Positions 36,458 through 47,721 of a stretch of 64,000 nt of DNA are shown here, piece by piece. The position numbers and the translations under genes were made by a program. The stretch spans positions 310,001-374,000 of the forward strand of contig JAUIZM010000015.1 of NCBI GenBank assembly GCA_030848705.1, read 5' to 3'. This DNA comes from Heracleum sosnowskyi (Eukaryota; Streptophyta; Magnoliopsida; Apiales; Apiaceae). Position 1 is the first letter of the stretch, and every line of letters starts with the position of its first letter. The notes beneath the pieces were generated by a model, which was not told the origin of the DNA, searched no databases, and was given only the letters and a program-made list of their open reading frames with translations.

Positions 36458-39400
36458 TCAAGGAGCCAGGTGCTTCAACATATAATTCGCCAAGTCAGTC
36501 CTTATATCATTAAGCTCAGGCATGCCATAGTGCAAGTTGTTTCTGCGTCGCCACTGCAAAATGGAACATGTATTGGAAGTCATATATCTTCACCACAAAA
36601 CACAAGGATATCAGAAAAAAAAATGCATTGTTACCTTCTTAGCAAATTTCAATTCCTTATCAAGACATATCTCCTTCATATAACGCATCACAAACACGCC
36701 ACAGTCCTTGGACCCAGGTTGAAGAGGAATTCCCTGAAGAACATGTAGAATTAATTATATGTCTACACTGTCCTTGTGGAATTCAGAGATAGAAAAAAAA
36801 TTAATTAAGGAAAGGATAATACCGCCAGGTTCTCCCATGTAATTTTGTTTTTGGTAAACTTCTTCGCATCGTCATTATAGAGATTGATGGCACTACGAAA
36901 TATAATGTAAATCAAATTTATGACATTTAACTTAAGAAGTGCTCTCAAATGAAATTAAGTTAATATAAAATACTCACTTGTCGACCACTTCCGTCCATTC
37001 TTCACTTGTAATTCGGCGCTTCAAAGGATCCATCTGGTAAACGATTTGAGCATCTGGATTTACAGCGGTGAGTGTCCAATGGTTCCTAATAATTCATGAA
37101 ATTAAACTATATTAAAGTGTGCATTTAAAAAACATTAACACTAGCACCACACATTAAATAAAATAAAATTATAAATAAAATCATAAAAAAAAAAAATTAA
37201 ACGAACTGTGTTCAATTATATATACCCCGACTGTTCTTGTGTCCGATCTAAATTCATAATGAATTTTCTAATTATGAATATTAATAAATCAGATCACATG
37301 GTCACTCCTATAAAATTAATAGACTTGATAGCATATAAGTGTTAAAAAAAAAAGAACTGACCCGGAGTTATATGGTAAGAGAAAATACTGGCCAGGCTGA
37401 GCATTCTTGAACCTGAGAGATAGGGATCGCGACCTCTCTACTGGATTACCACAACCGAGGGCACCAATCTTATCAGGATCAACAAACGCTATCATATCAG
37501 TCATCTTGTGTTTTTTCAAATATACCTGCAGAAAACTGTATAAAAAAAGTCATTACACAAGCAGTCCATTTTCATTTAAGAACTATTTACAAAGTCAAAT
37601 AAATTTTTGAACGTCGATACTTACTTAATGTATAAGCAAATGATGCCCCCTGACATCTCACCCCCACAGCTCAAAGCATGAATATCCGACAAAAAAAGAG
37701 CCTTCTTAGCAGTTGATCCGAAAGCTTCTTCGGATATCAGAAAAGTAGATGCTCGGCCGTCCGCCAAGGCATCCTTTGCCCAAAGCCACAAACGCTTCAT
37801 GGTAGGGGGAAAGTCAGGACCAATGTCCACCCAATACTCTGGGACTAATCCCAGATCTTCCACCTTCTTCCACTTCTTTTGTCCATTTTTCTTGCTTCCC
37901 TGAAATATGACATTAAAAAACAATTGTGAATGAAAACTGCCTAATATATTAGGTTCGTTAAAGTAAACTGCCTAATATGTTTATTTTAATTATGATTTAA
38001 TAGATTACAACGAATTTAACCTTTGTACTTCCATTCTGTCTGGCAGTGGTTGTCTTCAATTCCGTTATGAGATCTTTTGGCCATGCAATATAAGTCCCGA
38101 CAGCTTGCTCCACAGTTATGATCTCATCTTGGATTGGAAAAGGAATCTTTTCAGATCCTTGAATTACACGAGTGATAGAGACTCGGGCATTCTCTTTTGT
38201 CAAAGGTTTCCCATGAAGAATCTGACTCTTTGTATCAACAGCAGCGTGTGCAACAATATTATTTGGGGAGTTAATTGCCAGTCCCCACTCTGTATCATTA
38301 TCATCTTCCACACACAAATTTATAACCAGCTCCTGATCATCCTCCAAATGAACCCCCTCAACAGCCTCCTCAATTTTTTCTACCACGTCAACAATCTTCT
38401 CAGTCCTTTCTCCACCCTCCACAACCTTCTCATTCTTTTCTTCCACATCAACCTTCCCATTCTCTTGATCCCCTTCAGGAAGATTATAATCACCTTCGAG
38501 GAGATTGAGTCTCTTCTTTGCACCTGCCAACTCCAACTCCTTGATACCCTTAGAACAACTTGCTTGCTGAGATCCAATATTTGGACTACCTTCAGAATCA
38601 ATTTTCTCACATAAAGCACTTTTCAGCTTTTCAACCTCAGCAGACCAAAAGGAATCTCGCTCTCGGACTATCCTCTCTGATTCCTCTCTCATATACTTCT
38701 TAATGCCCTCCTGAATCCTCTCATCCATTGACTTTCCGGTCTTCTTCTTCCGTGGAAGATTAAAGTATGTAGACTGCGTGACATAAGTACCTTGTCCACG
38801 TACCCTTCCTTTCTTCTCAGGGTTACCGAGAACCTTGGTCAAGACATCGCTTGTGCCTTCCACGGAAACTTCTCCATCCCTAACCCTCTTCTTCATTATC
38901 TCCTACAAAAGTGACATAAAAAATATAAGTACGTTAACTAAAAAAATAGATATCACATTGAAAGAACTCAAAATATAAAATAAATGAAAAACTTACAATA
39001 TCTTTTGCAATTTCTGCAACTTTTACAGACTTATAATTCCCATTTTCATCCTGCCGCGCACGGAGCCACGTATCCGCTCGATCTATGTCAAATTCCTCAG
39101 GATCACCAAGAGCGAGAATCTGTAAAACAAAGTATTATTGTATTGTTTAACATACAAGTCATCGTAAAATTAAACACAATTATCATGCATGTTTGAAAGG
39201 GATATATGTATGATTACTAACCATTTCCTGTTCTAGGTTAGCATAACCTTTTCTTGACATGTTATGAGGATATTCGCTCAACTTCCTCCTTTTTGTGAGT
39301 TCTTCGTGGATCACCTTAAGGAACAATGATCAAAATGTTAGTAACAAAGCTGTTCAACTATATATTTTTGTAATCTCAGAAATTCAAAAACAAATATGGT

Positions 39401-40249
39401 AAGAAAACTTACACCAAATTTTTTTGACAGACGGTCAACAACGAACATGTCCCAATGATCCTTCTCAATAAAGGTGTAGTCAGCAGGAGGAAACTGTAGC
39501 AAATCAAGCTGATCATGGTGTGGCAGGACGTATTTGGTTGACAAGCGGCTCTTGAACTCTCGCCATTTTTTGCCCGCAGATTTGAAAACCACCTTCTTGG
39601 CGGTTGGTGGTACATCAAACGCCATCTACGTAGATAAGTATTTTAATTAGCATACATGTATTAACTAAATAGGTGGTCATGAATGAAAAGTTACTTCATA
39701 AGATGTAATTTGTTTTACCTCCACACATTTCCAAATCTTGTTTTTCCTTTCAGTCGGAACAATTAGCCAGGAAGCATAGCAGATTGGGACTTTACTTCTC
39801 GCAAGAACACCAATATAAGATTCCATTTCCGTGGCTGCTTTACCGTAAGGCTGACCCTTTTCATTGAAACTCACCAAATGCTTTTCTCCCAACATCTTAC
39901 GCCTAATAATCTTGTGCATCGTTACAGGTCCGCGCTTTAAAAGCTTCAGTCCAGTTTCCTTTTTCGTAGCCAACGGTTGCTCCATTCGTTTCCTTTTCTT
40001 AGATAAAGTGGCTTGTAGGTTCTTTGAAATAGACTTCTTCACAGATACAGGGGATGCTGAAAGAGCCCGTGTCACCGGTCGATTAGGGGAAAACTGCACC
40101 ACCTTATTCTTCAGGTCAGGGCATGACTCCGTCGGCTTTTTCTTTATTTTCTTCACTGCAGGGGTAGACTGAACCGGTGAGTTCTTTTTTAGTGCCTTCA
40201 TAATGGTTGTCGTACTTGCTTTGGGAGCGGATTTTCTCTTCGGCTTCAT
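36458..40249 (-). CDS. CACTA-1 Ptta/TNP1-like protein fused to Ulp1 (C48) protease, 887 aa
   Basis: Eleven minus-strand exons join in phase to 2664 nt: 40249-39719, 39625-39413, 39314-39222, 39119-38997, 38902-38021, 37899-37625, 37535-37362, 37085-36978, 36892-36823, 36733-36635 and 36553-36458 (TGA). Residues 1-~320 form the basic N-terminus and plant transposase Ptta/En-Spm region (IIRRKMLGEKHLVSFNEKG, KKWREFKSRLSTKY, HNMSRKGYANLEQEM). Residues ~330-610 include GRVRGQGTYVTQSTYFN and a glutamate-rich linker, ending in VGTYIAWPKDLI. Residues ~615-887 are a Ulp1-type cysteine protease domain with H766 (NHWTL), D783 (MDP), Q828 and C834 (KDCGVFVMRY), so the triad is complete. Ptta-type proteins bind subterminal repeats; Ulp1 enzymes remove SUMO. 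Whether this one deconjugates SUMO is unknown. All splice sites are GT-AG and no stop was seen. Divergent from the transposase gene. Confidence 0.85.
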
Positions 40250-40484
40250 GATCAATCTACAACACCACATGTTAAGTGAATTATTTATATAAATGTAAGC
40301 ATATTACACTAAGCATATTACATTCCACAAGATTGCTTATGCCGTTGTAAAATCATCATCTATTGCACCTGATGTGAAGTCGAATAGATGATGATTTTAC
40401 GACGGCAAAAAAAATCTTTGAGGGAGCTTAATTCAGTAAATCAATCCCAACAATACATAACCAAAACAAAACAAAACTAATTAA

Positions 40485-40717
40485 GCTAAACATAATGAGA
40501 GAGAGAGAGGGACAGAGGGAGAGAGGGAGGCAGGGAGAGATATATAGAGAGAGAGGGATGGAGAGAGAGAGGGATAGACAGAGAGAGAGAGACATAGAGG
40601 GAGAGACAGAGAGAGGGGGAGGGAGAGATAGAGAGAGAGAGAGAGAGAGGTAGAGATCGATTTAAGAGCATGCATAACCATATATCATAGTATCCATAAG
40701 CATATAACAGAAAGAGA

Positions 40718-40757
<40 letters not shown>

Positions 40758-40760
40758 CGA
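40485..40760. repeat. GA-rich microsatellite blocks upstream of the minus-strand gene
   Basis: Nearly pure (GA)n/GAGAGG repeats lie at ~40497-40655 and ~40710-40755, read as (TC)n in the sense of the gene starting at 40249. Plants often have TC-rich leaders, so they may sit in its 5' UTR or promoter. The long ORFs here are low-complexity artefacts. Confidence 0.85.
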
Positions 40761-40794
40761 TCTAGGGAGGGAGAGGGGGATGAGTTGTGGAATA

Positions 40795-40955
40795 CCTGAG
40801 TGAGCTCTCGATTTTGGGGGAGTGATTTAGGGGGAGCTCTCGATTTTGGGGGGAGGGATATTAGGTCAATTGGGGGGGGGGGATTTGGGGAAAAGAGGGG
40901 GAATGAAAATTTGGGGAAACGATTTTGGGGGGAGTGATTCTGGGGGGAGGGAGAT
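40795..40955. repeat. G-rich imperfect tandem repeats
   Basis: Units of ~25-35 bp containing GATTTTGGGGGGAGTGAT repeat about five times, with G runs of 4-10. On this strand they could form G-quadruplexes. Confidence 0.6.
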
Positions 40956-41132
40956 GTTGTAATTATGTAAGTATTGTAACGTATATTAAGATATAATATT
41001 TATTTTTAATTAGTAAATTTTAGAAATAAATATTTATGTGTAATATTTTATGTGGGCTGATATAAAATATTAATATAAAATATTAAAATATTCTAAAATA
41101 TTAATAAAAAATATGAAAATATTAATGTAAAA

Positions 41133-41490
41133 TAACTGTACCCATATTCTCCAACCGGGATTTCGAAGCCCGGGTCGTACGGTCTCAAAGATCCATAGTC
41201 CGGTATGTCCATAGGGTTTAGGGTTTAGGGTTTAGGGTTTGACCGTTAACCCCTAAACAGGTACGGTTGACCAGGTGAATGTACGGTCAAACCCAGGTTT
41301 GACCGTTTAGTACTAAAAAGGTACGGTTGACCAGGTGAATGTACGGTCAAACACAGGTTTGACCGTTTAGTCCTAAACAGGACTACGCCCCTCTTAACTG
41401 TACCCATATTCTCCAACCGGGATTTCGAAGCCCGTGCCATACGGTCTCAAAGATCCATAGTCCGGTATGTCCATAGGGTTTAGGGTTTAG
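41133..41490. repeat. ~262-bp direct duplication next to the satellite
   Basis: The block CTGTACCCATATTCTCCAAC through GTCCATAGGG occurs at 41136 and again at 41398, with few differences. Each copy is followed by telomere-type repeats and then 60-bp satellite units. Confidence 0.85.
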
Positions 41491-41622
41491 GGTTTGGGGT
41501 TTAGGGTTAAGGGTTTGGGGTTTAGGGTTAAGGGTTTAGGGTTTAGGGTTTAGGGTTTAGGGTTAAGGGTTTAGGGTTTAGGGTTTAGGGTTTAGGGTTT
41601 AGGGTTAAGGGTTTAGGGTTTG
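41211..41622 (+). repeat. Interstitial telomere-type repeats (TTTAGGG)n
   Basis: Short tracts of AGGGTTT units lie at 41211-41240 and ~41474-41622, the second with about 20 units including TTTGGGG and TTAAGGG variants. This is the Arabidopsis-type telomere sequence, here inside a transposon rather than at a chromosome end. Confidence 0.92.
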
Positions 41623-43487
41623 ACCGTTAACCCCTAAACAAGTACGGTTGACCAAGTGAATGTACGGTCAAACCCAGGTTTGACCGTTAACCCCTAAACA
41701 GGTACGGTTGACCAGGTGAATGTACGGTCAAACCCAGGTTTGACCGTTTAATCCTAAACAGGTATGGTTGACCAGGTGAATGTACGGTCAAACCCAGGTT
41801 TGACCGTTTAGTACCAAAAAGGTACGGTTGACCAGGTGAATGTACGGTCAAACCCAGGTTTGACCGTTAACCCCTAAACAGGTACGGTTGACCAGGTGAA
41901 TGTACGGTCAAACCCAGGTTTGACCGTTTAGTCCTAAACAGGTACGGTTGACCAGGTGAATGTACGGTCAAACCCAGGTTTGACCGTTTAGTACTAAAAA
42001 GCTACGGTTGACCAGGTGAATGTACGGTCAAATCCAGGTTTGACCGTTTAGTCCTAAACAGGTACGGTTGACCAGGTGAATATACGGTTAAACCCAGGTT
42101 TGACCGTTTAGTTCTAAAAAGGTACGGTTGACCAGGTGAATGTACGGTCAAACCCAGGTTTGACCGTTAACCCCTAAACAGGTACGGTTGACCAGGTGAA
42201 TGTACGGTCAAACCCAGGTTTGACCGTTAACCCCTAAACAGGTACGGTTGACCAGGTGAATGTATGGTCAAACCCAGGTTTGACCGTTAATCCCTAAACA
42301 GGTACGGTTGACCAGGTGAATGTACGGTCAAACCCAAGTTTGACCGTTAACCCCTAAACAGGTACGGTTGACCAGGTGAATGTATGGTCAAACCCAGGTT
42401 TGACCGTTAACCCCTAAACAGGTACGGTTGACCAGGTGAATGTACGGTCAAACCCAGGTTTGACCGTTTAGTACTAAAAAGGTACGGTTGACCAGGTGAA
42501 TGTACGGTCAAACCCAGGTTTGACCGTTAACCCCTAAACAGGTACGGTTAACCAGGTGAATGTACGGTCAAACCCAGGTTTGACCGTTTAGTCCTAAACA
42601 GGTACGGTTGACCAGGTGAATGTACGGTCAAACCCAGGTTTGACCGTTTAGTACTAAAAAGGTACGGTTGACCAGGTGAATGTACGGTCAAATCCAGGTT
42701 TGACCGTTTAGTCCTAAACAGGTACGGTTGACCAGGTGAATATACGGTCAAACCCAGGTTTGACCGTTTAGTCCTAAACAGGTACGGTTGACCAGGTGAA
42801 TATACGGTCAACCCCAGGTTTGACCGTTTAGTTCTAAACAGGTACGGTTGACCAGGTGAATGTATGGTCAAACCCAGGTTTGACCGTTAACCCCTAAACA
42901 GGTACGGTTGACCAGGTGAATGTATGGTCAAACCCAGGTTTGACCGTTAACCCCTAAACAGGTACGGTTGACCAGGTGAATGTAAGGTCAAACCCAGGTT
43001 TGACCGTTAATCCCTAAACAGGTACGGTTGACCAGGTGAATGTACGGTCAAACCCAGGTTTGACCGTTAACCCCTAAACAGGTACGGTTGACCAGGTGAA
43101 TGTATGGTCAAACCCAGGTTTGACCGTTAACCCCTAAACAGGTACGGTTGACCAGGTTAATGTACGGTCAAACCCAGGTTTGACCGTTAACCCCTAAACA
43201 GGTACGGTTGACCAGGTGAATGTATGGTCAAACCCAGGTTTGACCGTTAACCCCTAAACAGGTACGGTTGACCAGGTGAATGTAGGGTCAAACCCAGGTT
43301 TGACCGTTAATCCCTAAACAGGTACGGTTGACCAGGTGAATGTACGGTCAAACCCAGGTTTGACCGTTAACCCCTAAACAGGTACGGTTGACCAGGTGAA
43401 TGTATGGTCAAACCCAGGTTTGACCGTTAACCCCTAAACAGGTACGGTTGACCAGGTTAATGTACGGTCAAACCCAGGTTTGACCGT
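41237..43487. repeat. 60-bp satellite array, about 33 units
   Basis: Units of 60 bp repeat with almost no length change from 41641 to 43487 (31 units), plus about two units at 41237-41390. Each unit holds an inverted repeat (ACGGTCAAACC, CA, GGTTTGACCGT) and the sequence GGTTGACCAGG. Unit variants differ mainly in TTAACCCCTAAACA versus TTTAGTCCTAAACA or TTTAGTACTAAAAA. Variant order shows higher-order repetition (see findings). It lies between the two divergent CACTA-1 genes. Confidence 0.96.
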
Positions 43488-43639
43488 TTTGATAAATATT
43501 TCAAAATTAAAAAAATAAAATAAATAATTATATTTAAATCGATTAGGAAAATGAGTTTAATTTTATATATGATCAAACAATTATATTTTTAAAAGTTATT
43601 AAAACTAATTTAGCTCGACAAAATGACACATTAATATAT

Positions 43640-44341
43640 GTCATCGAGATATTTGTCTGAACATCTGAACTTAAGTTTTACACCCACTTTTCAATCACCT
43701 CCACCTCTGTCCTCCTTCGTCCTCCTCCGTCAATTCACCTCCACCTCCGTCGTCCTCCGTCCACCTCCACCTCCGTCCACCTGTGCTCTGTGCTCCACCT
43801 CTGTCCTCTGTGCTCCACCTCTGTACCATCTTCACTCCACTACCCTGCGACACCTCCGTCCTTGCATCTCATCTTCGTAGTTTTGAAGCAGCTCCATCTT
43901 CGTAGTTTCAACGAGCTCCATCGACATCTCCATTAAGGTATTTTTGATGAAATTTGTTTCAAAAATTTGAAATTAGGGTTCATACTTGTATTTGGGGATC
44001 TGAGAAATTGTGTTAGTGTTAGTTTGAAATTGTGTTTGTTTGTCTTAGAAATTAGTCTATTATATATGCTCCAACTCTGTCTTCCTTGATTGACTTCAAA
44101 ATCAAAGCTTACCAGTTTTCATTAATCATCAATTTTCACCTTTAGTGCTATCTTTAAACAGGAATAGGATAATGGTCAAAAATCCACATAATAGAAATTA
44201 GCTTCTATTATGCTAAACTAAATGTATGTGTTAGTGTTTGTTGATTTTAACAAGTAAATTGTGTTAGTGTTACGTTAGTTTGAAATTGTGTTTGTTAGTG
44301 TTACTATGTGCTGATTACATTTGTTTTTTTTATTTTAAAAG
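43640..44341 (+). promoter_or_regulatory. Leader and 5' UTR intron of the CACTA-1 transposase gene
   Basis: A long pyrimidine-rich stretch (CCACCTCCGTCC repeats, ~43680-43860) is followed by AAG|GTATTT at 43937/43938 and an AAAAG acceptor directly before the ATG at 44342. The arrangement suggests a leader intron of ~404 bp. This is inference from splice motifs only. Confidence 0.45.
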
Positions 44342-47300
44342 ATGGACAAGTCTTGGATGAATGCTGATAGAAGAACAAAAGAGTTCCAAAGAGGAGTGGA
44401 CGGATTGTTGATGTTTGCACTGGAGAATGGACAGGATGGAAATAAAATCAGTTGCCCCTGTCTAAAATGTGCACATAGTAAATCATGGAAAGCTCGAATT
44501 GTGAGGGGCCGTCTTTTCCAGAATGGCATCGATCAGAGCTACACATGTTGGATTTGGCACGGGGAGGTAAGTACGGGAGAAAGTCAGCATGCCGCTGAAG
44601 ATACTTCTAGTTCTTCACAATCTGTAGATCAAAACCCGATGAAAACAGAGAATGCCGGTGATACCGATGACAATGCAGATGACGTTTCCCTAGATTCCTC
44701 AGATGTATTTAACCATATACAATCTGAACATGAACCCCTCTATCCGGGATGCGAAGGATTTACAAAGATGAAGGCTTTAGTAAAATTATATAACTTGAAA
44801 GCAAAATATCAAATCTCTGATTCTGGCTTCTCAGAAATTCTTCTTTTGGTTGGGTCTATGCTTCCAAAAGGCAACAACTTCCCTTCTTCTTTCAGTGAAG
44901 CTAAAAAAAGCTTGTGTGCTTTGGGAATGGAGTATGAAAAAATACACGTTTGCCCAAATGATTGTTTAATATACCGTGGAGATAGAGATGAAGATGCGAC
45001 CAGGTGCCGCATTTGTGAGGCCTCTAGATGGAAGTTGAATAAAAATGGGGATGAATTGGAAGGGGTTCCTGCCAAGGTTCTCTGGTATTTTCCGTTAATA
45101 CCACGTTTGAGGAATTTGTTCAGTTCACCTCAAACAGCCAAGGAGTTGATTTGGCATGACACGGAGAGATTGAAGGATGGTAAAATGAGACATCCTGCAG
45201 ATGCACAGACATGGAAGGAAGTTGACGCTAAGTGGCCTGAGTTTTCTTCGGATCCTAGAAACCTCCGGTTAGCTTTATCGTCCGATGGATTTAATCCGTT
45301 CTATAACACAAATGTTGATTACTCATGTTGGCCAGTTTTGTTGACAATTTACAATCTTCCACCATGGCTTTCTATGAAGAGGAAATATATTATGCTATGT
45401 TTGTTAATATCTGGACCAACTCAGCCCGGCAATGATATCGATGTGTTCCTTCAACCACTTATGGAAGATTTAAAAAAGTTGTGGCATGGGAAACAAGTGT
45501 ACGACGCATACAAGAAGGAGTATTTTTTGCTTAAAGGCATTTTGTTATGGACAATCAGCGATTATCCAGCCTATGGCAATTTGTCGGGCAACATTATCAA
45601 GGGTTATAACGGGTGTCCTGTATGCGTTGATAACACAAAAGCTACAAGGCTAGTTAATTGTCGTAAGTGTGTGGTCATGAGGCATCGGAGGTGGCTGCCC
45701 CGTCATCATCCATATCGCCGACAGAAACAAGATTTTGATAACACCGTGGAAAAGGAAACTGCTCCAATTCCCCTAACCGGAGAGGAGGTGCTTCAAAGAG
45801 TACAACATTTGAAGGGCCATGTCTATGGTAAGACACAATGCCAACCTCGATTAAAGAAAGGTGATGTTCGACCTATTTGGAAAAAGGTATCTATATTCTT
45901 TGAGCTTCAGTACTGGAAGTTTCTACCGGTTAGACATGTTCTCGATGTGATGCACATTGAGAAAAATATATGCGAAGCTTTACTTGGCACCATGCTTAAT
46001 ATACCAAAGAAAACAAAAGACAAAGAATCTGTCCGTATTGACATGGCTGAAATGGGAATAAAAACCGAGTTGAGGCCAAAAAATCCAGGGAAAAAGGAGA
46101 AGTTACCATTAGCATCTTGGAATTTGACTCATTCCGAAAAAAGGTTGTCTGCTCTTCCTTTCTTAACATGAAGTTGCCTGATGGTTTTTGTTCTAATGTT
46201 AGGAGTCTAGTTTCAATGGAAACTCTTAGACTTACTGGAATGAAATCTCATGACTGCCATATGATATTGCATCATTTGCTCCCAATTGCAATTCGGTCGT
46301 CATTGCAAAAAAGAGTCAGGAACACAATTATCAGGTTCTGCCTCTTCTTTAAGGCAATTTGTAGTAAAGTTATTGAGCCTGATAAGTTGGAGAAAATGCA
46401 ATCGGAATTGGTAATTACTTTATGCCAGCTTGAAAAACACTTCCCCCCTTCCTTGTTTGATCTAATGTTTCATATATCGGTGCATCTTGTACGAGAAGTT
46501 GAGCTCTGTGGACCAATTTTCCTTAGGTGGATGTATCCTTTTGAGAGATACATGAAGACATTCAAGGGATATATAAAGAATCGGGCTCGTGCAGAAGGTT
46601 GTATTGCGGAGGCCTATATAGCAGAAGAGGCGGTGGAATGTTTGGTGGACCATGACGAAGGAACAACTATCGGGGTACCGAAAGCTGGTAGACATACTAA
46701 GGATGCCATCTGCAGGCCATTATCGGGTGCAACCATAATAACCCCGAGTAGGACTGATTTGCACGTAGCACATTTGTGTGTTCTCCAGAATACTACTGCA
46801 GTTATACCATTTTTCAAGTAAGCCATGAATTTAATTTCTTTATTTTATTTATTTGCATGCATTTCTTATGTCATTTTTAATGACTCCAGTGAACACATGG
46901 CATTTTTAATGACCAAATATCCGGAACATGAAAATGATGAAATGTGGTTAAAGAACAAGCAGAATGAGACATTCCCTAAATGGTTTAAAGAAAAGGTATT
47001 ATGTGAGTTTAATAATACTTTTGTGATTTTTTTACAACAACCTAGCTCACATGAATCATTTTACAATTTGTTTATTTTTTTTCAGATTGCATCAGATTTG
47101 GAAGACAAAAAAGAGTTATCAAACGAGATAATATGGATCGCAGACGAACCCAACAAAGATGTTCCTACATTCAGCGGATACAGAATGGATGGGGTTACCT
47201 TTCGTACCAGGGAACGTGATGACATGCGTCAGGTTCAGTGCAGTGGTGTGTGTGTAGAAGCCGATACAATGGTTGTGCACGGTAAGGATAAAAACATTGA

Positions 47301-47721
47301 GCACACATCACATACATATTACGGAGTTATAACAAGTATATGGGAGTTGGACTATAATTACCTTAGGGTCCCTATTTTTCATTGTAAGTGGGTAGATATG
47401 AACATAGGCACGAAGGTAGACGACTTGGGATATACATTAGTAAATTTGAATAGGTTGGGCTTTTTAGATGATCCATTTGTATTGGCAAAACATGTTAAAC
47501 AAGTTTGTTACATTGATGATCCTCTTGATAAATCATGGTCCGTTGTCTTGAAGTTACCGGAGAAAAATTACTATGAAGACAATGTGTATGAAAATGAGGC
47601 ATCTGTAGAAGTAGAACTTGAGAATGACTTCTATATGCCCAATTTTCCGGATGTTGATGAGGAAGACATGCCTACTAGTTACATTCGAGATGATGTTGAT
47701 GAACTAATACAACTTTCGTAA
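44342..47721 (+). CDS. CACTA-1 TNP2-type transposase, frameshifted
   Basis: This is the En/Spm second-gene transposase that cuts at CACTA ends. Exons: 44342-46817, 46890-46995 and 47086-47721, with GT-AG borders and matching phases. Order of domains: N-terminal transposase-associated domain (MDKSWMNADRRTKEFQRGV... CPCLKC), the large Transposase_21 (tnp2) domain (HVCPNDCLIYRGD, CRICEASRW, VPAKVLWYFPLIPRL, RNLRLALSSDGFNPF, HVLDVMHIEKNICEALLG), a DUF4218-type region (RSLVSMETLRLTGMKSHDC, CLFFKAICSKVI, FLRWMYPFERYMKTFKGY) and a C-terminal DUF4216-type region (YYGVITSIWELDYN, HCKWVDMN). In the A6 run at 46137-46142 (about residue 599) the frame changes and a stop follows at 46169-46171, while homology continues in the next frame. 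This is either an inactivating 1-nt deletion or a homopolymer sequence error. Confidence 0.9.

Noticed and set aside
40481..40681. Two overlapping minus-strand ORFs of Ser/Leu/Pro repeats
   Set aside because: They are translations of GA microsatellite in two frames.
41211..41622. A true chromosome end
   Set aside because: The telomere-type tract is short, degenerate in part, and enclosed within a CACTA element with sequence on both sides.
42548..42871. Minus-strand ORF reading through the 60-bp satellite (repeated HSPGQPYLF-type units)
   Set aside because: The 60-bp unit is a multiple of three, so an open frame is automatic. There is no start context, no homology and no splice structure.
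41237..43487. CRISPR-like array
   Set aside because: Units are contiguous 60-bp satellite copies with no unique spacers, in a plant transposon.
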